Shown here in pieces: positions 59,701-64,000 of a stretch of DNA of 64,000 bases (its first letter is position 1; every line of letters starts with the position of its first letter). The notes below the pieces were generated by a model. That model made no database searches, had not been told where the DNA came from, and saw only the letters and a program-made list of their open reading frames with translations. The stretch lies in contig NW_004190386.2 in the NCBI RefSeq assembly GCF_000224145.3, positions 1 to 64,000 on the forward strand, given 5' to 3'. The stretch comes from Ciona intestinalis. Lineage: Eukaryota; Chordata; Ascidiacea; Phlebobranchia; Cionidae. The translations under genes were made by a program, and so were the position numbers.

Positions 59701-62700
59701 GAGGCAATGACAGTTTTTTATAACATGAGTGTTCTGTTTCTAATAACTCAGCGTGCTTGGAACTTACCACGTATGCAACTTTGTGGGTGATAGTTTTCAT
59801 ATAATTAACATTTTATACAACATATTAGTGACCACTAGGTTGGAGCAATTATCATTAAGTGTCTTTCCTAAGGACACATACGCCCACAATGGTAGCAGCG
59901 TCTAGCCTTGAACCTGTAAACCCTGATCTACCGCAAACTAACCACTTTGCCACTGTCTTACCAAAAGACATTAAATAATTTTCTACCAAAAAAGAAAATA
60001 TCAAAAAAAATCAAAACTGTATAAAAAAAATATATCAAAATTTTTTTTATTAAAACCAATTTTTTTACCCAGAACCTTTGGACCGAAGATGCGGTGTCAC
60101 GATACCTGCAACAGTTAGACCATCCCAGTTAAAATCGGAAAATTACCCAGAAAATTACGCCAATGATGTGACATGCTCTTGGGTGCTAGTGGCCCCACAG
60201 GACCAGAAAGTTCAATTAACTATTACTGATATGGAAATTGAGGCTTGCTGTGATTATTTAGAGGTATACCAAGATTAGTAAGATGTAAAAACCTTTTCTT
60301 CTGTCTGGGTGAAGTCATACCTGTGTCATGCTACATTTATTCTTCACAAGACTGGGCAACATCAGTCGTTATATTGCGGGTGTTCTGTTTCATACACCCG
60401 CTGCCCGCTTAAGAGTTACTCATTATGTGTAAATTTTTTTTATGTATGGCTGATAATTTAGACAACCTATAAGTGACCACTGGGTTGGAGCAATTGCCGT
60501 TAAGTGTCTTGCTCAAAGACACATACGCCCACAATGGTAGCAGTGGCAAGCCTTGATGCTACACCCCCTGGACTAGAGGCATGCACTTTAATGACTCTAC
60601 TATAGTGCCATTTAGCATCTGTCATTGGTCACTGCAAATGTAAAGATAAGAAGTTTATATTTATGTACTAAATTTCGCGAATCTGACCCTGATCTGGTGC
60701 TCATAGAGTTGAACGATTTTTGTAAAGAAATACAGTAAGGATCTGGTGCTACGAAAATGTAACAGACAAAAATTAAGTCCAATCCTTAGTAGGAATAAAG
60801 AATTATATTTCTCCTAAATGGTATCGTCACTCTATTTTTCAAATAGAATCCGATTAAGTTTTGTTTGTTACGTTTTCGTAGTCACTTTTTTTGATTGCAA
60901 ACACTTTATTACTGGCATCATTGCACTATGCGTCATATGGCATAACTTTTTAGTTGCCACTTTTCAGGAAAAAAGGAAGACCACAAAACTTAAACCATTT
61001 CATTTTTTTCAGTTATTTGATGGCGAAGACCAGCGATTACTTCGTAAAATAAGTTTTGACTTCATTTCTGAGGATCTCGTGTTTACTTCCTCAACTAATA
61101 AACTAACTGTGAGGTTTTTCACTGACGCTAGCGTCACAAAAAGAGGGTTTATGTCTCATTTTCAAGCTGTGCAGAGTAAGAATTACCTTCTGACTTGGTT
61201 TTTACATAGAAAAAAATAGTAGTATGAAATGTGAATATGTAATATGTATCTGGTGCATAAAGTAGCACCCATGTTATAACCTAATAGTGAGCATGAGGTG
61301 TATGAATACACCATGTGTGTCTGGTGTTTAGGAAGACACTCATGTTATAACACAACAGTGAGCATGAGGTGTATGAATACACCATGTGTGTCTGGTGTTT
61401 AGGAAGACACTCATGTTATAACACAACAGTGAGCATGAGGTGTATGAATACACCATGTGTGTCTGGTGTTTAGGAAGACACTCATGTTATAACACAACAG
61501 TGAGCATGAGGTGTATGAATACACCATGTGTGTCTGGTGTATAAGAAGACACCATGTTATAACTCAACAGTGAGCATGAGGTGTATGAATACACCATGTG
61601 ATGTGCAGGTGTATAAGAAGACACCCATGTTATAACTCAACAATGAGCATGAGGTGTATGAATACACCATGTGTGTGGGGTGTATAAAAAGACACCCATG
61701 TTATAACTTGACAGTAAACATAAGGTGTATGAATACACCATGCGTGTCTGGTGTATAAGAAGACACCCATGTTATAACTCGACAGCGAGCATAATGCCTC
61801 TAACATCTCAACCCTTTCCAGCTTCAGCACTACCCGTGGATTCTTGCGGCTCGACGGTGACCGTAGGGGACTTCTACGTTGAATTTACGTCCCCAAACTA
61901 CCCCAACAATTACCCCCCCAACTCAGACTGCCATTGGTTGCTTTTGTCACCTGACAGCAATAGGCAGGTCACGCTTGATTTGTCAGACGCTCGTTTTGAA
62001 CCCTGCTGCGACTTTTTAGAGGTAATTTTACATGAAATCAAAAAAAACTTTAAAAAACTTTGTGCAAAAAACATATAGTTTGCTAAATGTTTTTTTTTTA
62101 ATAGAAATAGACGTTTAAATTAGTGTTTTTTATCTTTTTTGACTGTATTTTGTTTTGTCATGTTTGTTAACTCTTTAAATGGCTTTTTAACGTTTGTTTT
62201 TATAAAATCTTTTAAAATATTACTTTTTTTAGGATTTAATTACCAAATATTAAGATTTTATAAATGTTCTTATAAAAAATATTTAAAAAAAATCCTTTAA
62301 AATGTATTTTTGCACTTTTTTAGCATTTTTAACTGGCTGTTTTTTTACGTTAAATAAAATTTATTAAGTTTTTATATTGTTTTTACCAGATACGTGACGG
62401 CAGAAGTATAGAATCTCCTCTTCTAGTTCGTGTGGAAAACCAACTCCCAGACAGACGGCTATATATGTCCACTGGAGGCGCTCTGTACCTACATTTTTGG
62501 TCGGATAGCAGCGGGGGGTATAGGGGTTTCACGGCCGCTTATAAATTAGGTGAGTCTCTTTATTCTATATGGGTGAGGTCCTACAGTGAGGCACGCTATG
62601 GGGCCTGAAATTTATACCAGAGTTGGCCTATTACCCCAACATTGTATACGCACATTCTATTCTATATGGGTGAGGTCCTACAGTGAGGCATGTCATGGGA

Positions 62701-63572
62701 CCTGAGGTTTAGGCCAGAGTTGGCCAATTTCTCCAACATTGTATTCTATATGGGTTAAGCCCTACAGTGAGGCATGCCATGGGCCTGAGATTTAGGCAAG
62801 AGTTGGCCCATTACCCAAACATTTTACATGCATTCTATTCTATATGGGTGAGGTCCTACAATGAGGCATGGTATGGGGCCTAAGATTTAGGCAAGAGTTG
62901 GCCCATTGCCCCAACATTTAACATGCATTCTATTCTATATGGGTGAGGTCGTACAGTAAGGCATGTCATGGGACCTGAGATGCCAGAATTGGCTCATTAC
63001 CTTAACACTGTATATTCACATTCTATTCTATATGAGTGAGGTCCTACAGTGTGGCATGCCATAGGACCTGAAATTTAGGCCAGAGTTGGCCAATTTCTCC
63101 AACATTCTATTCTATATGGGTGAGGTTCTACAGTGAGGCATGCCATGTGACCTGAGATTTAAGGCAGAGCTGGCCCATTACCCCAACACCCAGAGTGCTA
63201 CAACCACAAAAGTTAACTTTAAAAATCCAAATACAAAACAAAAAAGTTATCAAAATAATACTAAACAAAAAAAGTTAACCAATCTCTCCAAAGATAAATA
63301 TTACATGTTTCAAACTTTTCTAAATATTATCTTTAAAAAATAAAAATTTTCAAACATTAAAAAAAAACTTTAAAAATATTATTTTTTAGAAGAGCCAGAG
63401 TTATTGCCATACCCTGAGCTATGTTATTCCACAAAGCGTGCTTATGCTAGTGGGAGAACGGCCATCGATGTAAATGAAATTATGAGCTGTACTACACTTG
63501 GTGTAAATGCCAGGTGCTTAAAAATTTCTGCAACTGGAACAATTAATACAATTGCGACAGCTGGCATACCAG
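44666..63572 (+). CDS. Gene 2: secreted or cell-surface protein with signal peptide, nine CUB domains and a C-terminal LU domain (3' end outside window)
   Basis: Coding exons: 44666-44726; 47456-47634; 48109-48280; 48807-48875; 49462-49646; 50058-50205; 50526-50564; 51101-51279; 51684-51831; 52284-52427; 53136-53317; 53767-53911; 54652-54690; about 55112 (in gap)-55250; 55302-55432; 55783-55836; 56031-56193; 56539-56729; 57418-57580; 58277-58479; 59329-59482; 60073-60263; 61013-61175; 61822-62021; 62390-62549; 63390-63572. The frame is open across all junctions with the same phase rules as gene 1 (A exons enter in phase 1, A/B in phase 0, B and linkers leave in phase 1), about 1,260 codons. 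From CUB 6 on there are no separate linker exons; the A exons carry the spacer. The final visible exon opens an LU domain, so LU follows the CUB array, the reverse of gene 1. Secretion is inferred from the leader; the C-terminal anchor is not visible. I do not recognise a named orthologue. Confidence 0.86.
46152..46424 (+). pseudogene. Open segment within gene 2 intron 1, weakly PH-domain-like
   Basis: An acceptor-like TTTCCAG precedes an open frame of about 90 codons. It contains FLKRYFELDK and later AKAWYFLAAT, which resemble the first strands and the last strand of a pleckstrin-homology domain. There is no ATG and no matching donor or neighbour exon, and a TGA follows. It may be a displaced exon or processed fragment of another gene. 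It is not part of gene 2, whose phase does not fit. The family call is a visual impression only. Confidence 0.25.
47456..48280 (+). CDS. Gene 2 CUB domain 1
   Basis: Exon A is 47456-47634 (179 nt) and exon B is 48109-48280 (172 nt). Exon A opens PCGRTFTAMS, has STNYPENYPSK, CWWHI and ends CCDKLK. Exon B begins IFDSPIRTG and holds ESDSSLSYRGF. The CWW core and long B exon resemble gene 1 CUB 4-8. The following linker exon 48807-48875 (69 nt) is Thr-rich. Confidence 0.87.
49462..50205 (+). CDS. Gene 2 CUB domain 2 (lacks the CC pair)
   Basis: Exon A is 49462-49646 (185 nt) and exon B is 50058-50205 (148 nt). Exon A opens GVCGFTRQVT, has SPNHPRRYPPN, CQWTL, and ends ETELKWDFIE where all other domains have CCD. 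Only the first two cysteines remain. Exon B begins VWDGIRKLA, holds QSDRSVNRNGF and is otherwise normal, with intact splice sites. The linker 50526-50564 (39 nt) follows. Confidence 0.86.
50225..50421. mobile_element. MITE, TAGTAGGGTGGGG family
   Basis: Complete copy within gene 2, between CUB 2 exon B and the following linker. A decayed copy lies at about 51355-51530. Confidence 0.72.
51101..51831 (+). CDS. Gene 2 CUB domain 3
   Basis: Exon A is 51101-51279 (179 nt) and exon B is 51684-51831 (148 nt). Exon A opens LCGFNTTATN, has SPLYPNLYPLG, CKWYI and ends CCDFLE. Exon B begins IYDGTRAIG and holds YSDDSVARTGF. The linker exon 52284-52427 (144 nt) is the longest complete linker: mucin-like, rich in Thr, Ala and Pro. 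Confidence 0.87.
51862..52236 (-). repeat. 71-bp minisatellite array
   Basis: About five units beginning 30 bp after gene 2 CUB 3 exon B. Confidence 0.9.
52430..52875. repeat. ~131-bp tandem repeat, same family as 25310
   Basis: Three and a half units with the same TTGTCAAACATAGG and GGTAAAATCTGGGGTGAC blocks. It starts immediately after the Thr-rich linker donor of gene 2. Shared by both genes. Confidence 0.85.
53136..53911 (+). CDS. Gene 2 CUB domain 4
   Basis: Exon A is 53136-53317 (182 nt) and exon B is 53767-53911 (145 nt). Exon A opens TTCGYETIAS, has SPQFPSTYQNN, CEWVI and ends CCDYLV. Exon B begins ILVGRSEVA and holds VTDSSINEKGF. The linker exon 54652-54690 (39 nt; SSPITPLSLP) follows. 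Confidence 0.86.
53345..53415 (+). repeat. Isolated tRNA-like sequence (possible second SINE head or tRNA pseudogene)
   Basis: TGGCCTAGTGG fits the pol III A-box consensus and GGTTCAAATCT, about 45 bp on, approximates a B box. The acceptor and T stems do not pair, so it is not a functional tRNA. Confidence 0.35.
53466..53700 (-). repeat. 71-bp minisatellite array
   Basis: About three units between gene 2 CUB 4 exons A and B. Confidence 0.88.
53938..54246 (+). mobile_element. tRNA-derived SINE, full-length copy
   Basis: The head GGCATTGTGGTAAGCGCG has A-box character. TGGGTTCAAGGCTCG 40 bp on resembles a B box, as in RNA polymerase III promoters. A body follows with TGTGTCCTTGGGCAAG, ACCTAGTGGTCACTAATG and GGTGTATGAA, and the copy ends ACATTCATTCATTCATT, the (ATTC)n tail. 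This is the best plus-orientation copy and defines the family (about 300 bp). It lies in the intron after gene 2 CUB 4. Confidence 0.8.
54413..54606. mobile_element. MITE, TAGTAGGGTGGGG family
   Basis: Complete copy 45 bp before the 54652-54690 linker exon of gene 2. Confidence 0.72.
55112..55250 (+). CDS. Gene 2 poly-threonine linker exon, 5' end lost in assembly gap
   Basis: At least 139 nt of CAA/ACA-type triplet repeat are open in the gene frame and end in phase 1 at a GTAAAA donor. The peptide is almost all Thr with a few Ile, Pro, Gln, Ala and Glu, i.e. a probable O-glycosylated mucin-like stalk. The start lies inside the N run 55062-55111. The repeat is a likely site of allelic length variation and of the assembly break. 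Confidence 0.75.
55302..56193 (+). CDS. Gene 2 CUB domain 5 (exon A split by an extra intron)
   Basis: Exon A is divided into 55302-55432 (131 nt) and 55783-55836 (54 nt) by a phase-0 intron after PPGSQ. Exon B is 56031-56193 (163 nt). The domain opens GNCNFMYN, has SPNYPNNYPNH, CSWVL and ends CCDFVE. Exon B begins VFDSYGGRK and holds FSDSSIAKKGF. Only this CUB has the extra intron. Confidence 0.86.
56208..56525 (-). repeat. 71-bp minisatellite array, decaying to the right
   Basis: About four units starting 15 bp after the CUB 5 exon B donor and running to the CUB 6 acceptor. The last two units are diverged and of altered length. Confidence 0.86.
56539..57580 (+). CDS. Gene 2 CUB domain 6
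   Basis: Exon A is 56539-56729 (191 nt) and exon B is 57418-57580 (163 nt). Exon A opens LDRSCGVRIP, has STNYPGDYPAN, CSWTL and ends CCDYIL. Exon B begins LADGADQRQ and holds VTDETQNRQGF. No linker exon lies between CUB 5 and CUB 6; a 71-bp minisatellite occupies the intron. Strong similarity to CUB 8 (LDRxCGVxIP). Confidence 0.86.
56800..57190. repeat. ~130-bp tandem repeat
   Basis: Three units containing TGTAAAAACCCTACTGTGTT and TACAAACTGTTTAAAATTTA, inside the CUB 6 intron of gene 2. Confidence 0.82.
57690..58215. repeat. ~123-bp tandem repeat
   Basis: About four units marked by CATGTCTGCTTATCCACACA and AGTCACTCAAGTTCCCAC, filling the intron between gene 2 CUB 6 and CUB 7. Confidence 0.85.
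58277..59482 (+). CDS. Gene 2 CUB domain 7
   Basis: Exon A is 58277-58479 (203 nt) and exon B is 59329-59482 (154 nt). Exon A opens TGSCGHTSTA, has SPNYPHDYNPN, CHWLL and ends CCDFIE. Exon B begins VRDGRNQNA and holds VSDSGNHYRGF. It is similar to CUB 9 (CHWLL, xRDGR). Its internal intron holds a SINE and a minisatellite. Confidence 0.86.
58537..58835 (-). mobile_element. tRNA-derived SINE copy
   Basis: Minus orientation copy with AATGAATG tail at left and AACTGTGCTACGGC head at right, in the intron within gene 2 CUB 7. Further copies or fragments lie at 3048-3290, 7975-8165, 10995-11240, 18430-18640, 21340-21610, 23707-23935, 24895-25195, 26265-26590, 44756-45060, 49690-49920, 59660-59962 and 60310-60612. 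Confidence 0.7.
58975..59290 (-). repeat. 71-bp minisatellite array
   Basis: About four and a half units with the variant TAAGATGACACTCATG, just before gene 2 CUB 7 exon B. Confidence 0.88.
60073..61175 (+). CDS. Gene 2 CUB domain 8
   Basis: Exon A is 60073-60263 (191 nt) and exon B is 61013-61175 (163 nt). Exon A opens LDRRCGVTIP, has SENYPENYAND, CSWVL and ends CCDYLE. Exon B begins LFDGEDQRL and holds FTDASVTKRGF. It has the same exon lengths as CUB 6, which suggests that the CUB 6-7 pair was duplicated to give CUB 8-9. Confidence 0.87.
61225..61795 (-). repeat. 71-bp minisatellite array
   Basis: About eight units filling the intron between gene 2 CUB 8 and CUB 9. A local subtype (GGTGTTTAGGAAGACACTC) occupies three or four successive units. 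Confidence 0.9.
61822..62549 (+). CDS. Gene 2 CUB domain 9
   Basis: Exon A is 61822-62021 (200 nt) and exon B is 62390-62549 (160 nt). Exon A opens VDSCGSTVTV, has SPNYPNNYPPN, CHWLL and ends CCDFLE. Exon B begins IRDGRSIES and holds WSDSSGGYRGF. The acceptor lies only about 25 bp after a minisatellite array. Confidence 0.87.
62563..63195. repeat. ~95-120-bp tandem repeat
   Basis: About six units of TTCTATATGGGTGAGGTCCT ... ACAGTGAGGCATGCCATGGG ... AGAGTTGGCCCATTACCCCA between gene 2 CUB 9 and the LU exon. Confidence 0.85.
63390..63572 (+). CDS. Gene 2 LU domain, N-terminal half (continues beyond window)
   Basis: The exon is 183 nt, phase 1-1, with acceptor TTTTAG and donor GTTTTT. After a short EPELLPYPE spacer it reads LCYSTKR, then two more Cys (MSCTT and ARCLKI), matching the first three cysteines and the layout of the gene 1 LU N-terminal halves. 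The intron falls at the same point of the domain as in gene 1. The CCxxxLCN half should lie just outside the window. Confidence 0.68.
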
Positions 63573-64000
63573 GTTTTTATAGTTTTTGTTTTTTAATAAA
63601 ATTTTTAGGATTTTTTTTTAGAATTTAAATTTTAGGAAATTGAAAAAAAATTGTAAAATTTATTTATTTTTTATTTTGTAGCAATTTTTTTATTGCAGGC
63701 TTTTAAATTATTGGCTTTAATTTCGTGACTTTACACTTTGATATTAAATTTTGTGGCTTTGAATAAACTGTACCCTTTAAAAGGTTTGACTTTTAAAATA
63801 TGAAATTACAAAATTTGGCCTCAAAATTTTTTTCCTATTTTCTTGCTTTTAATTTGTTAGCTTTTAAAATGTTTGCTTTAAATTACACCGTTATAAAATT
63901 TAAAATTTTTACATTTGACTTTTAAAGTCTAACCCCTAAATTACCTTTAAACAGTCGTTATAACATGGGTGTTCTGTTTCATACACTTAGTGTCCAGCTN

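Noticed and set aside
60818..61219. A 133-codon plus-strand frame taken as one exon
   Set aside because: Only 61013-61175 is exon B of CUB 8. The left part is intron before a clear TTTTTTTCAG acceptor.

Overview
This looks like a stretch of an invertebrate chordate nuclear genome, most likely a tunicate of the Ciona type. The evidence is an AT-rich sequence with short, repeat-packed introns, canonical GT-AG spliceosomal splice sites, many tRNA-derived SINEs and short inverted-repeat elements, and chordate-style CUB and Ly6/uPAR (LU) extracellular modules. Species assignment is an inference. Three runs of N (11796-11851, 16343-16392, 55062-55111) are assembly gaps.

Two large modular extracellular-protein genes dominate, and they are divergently arranged. 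Gene 1 lies on the minus strand. Its start codon is at 31402 and it runs off the left edge. It encodes a signal peptide, two LU domains, then 14 CUB domains separated by short Ser/Thr/Pro-rich linkers, about 2,040 codons in the window. Gene 2 lies on the plus strand. Its start codon is at 44666 and it runs off the right edge. It encodes a signal peptide, nine CUB domains with Thr-rich linkers, then the first half of an LU domain at 63390-63572, about 1,260 codons. The two genes therefore use the same modules in opposite order. Neither has a visible 3' end, so membrane attachment cannot be judged.

Almost every CUB domain is built from two exons: exon A, entered in phase 1 and left in phase 0 just after a Cys-Cys-Asp motif, and exon B, left in phase 1. 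Linkers are separate phase 1-1 exons of 15-144 nt. In all 23 CUB domains exon B has no cysteine, so the usual fourth CUB cysteine is missing. In 22 of them the third cysteine is doubled (CCD). This is the clearest unusual protein-level signal in the window.

The 13 kb between the two start codons (31403-44665) is mostly repeats. At about 39530-42420 it holds a CpG-richer island with four perfect TGACGTCA sites and a possible small spliced gene.

The introns and the intergenic region carry several repeat families: a ~195-bp inverted-repeat MITE (over 20 copies), a ~300-bp tRNA-derived SINE with an (ATTC)n tail, a 71-bp minisatellite in at least twelve intronic arrays that appears related to the SINE body, 29-bp and ~95-140-bp tandem repeats, and a probable hAT-type non-autonomous element (15738-16442) with an 8-bp target duplication and internal 23-bp repeats.

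All exon calls were made by eye from reading frame, splice sites and domain periodicity. No alignment, transcript or database search was available.
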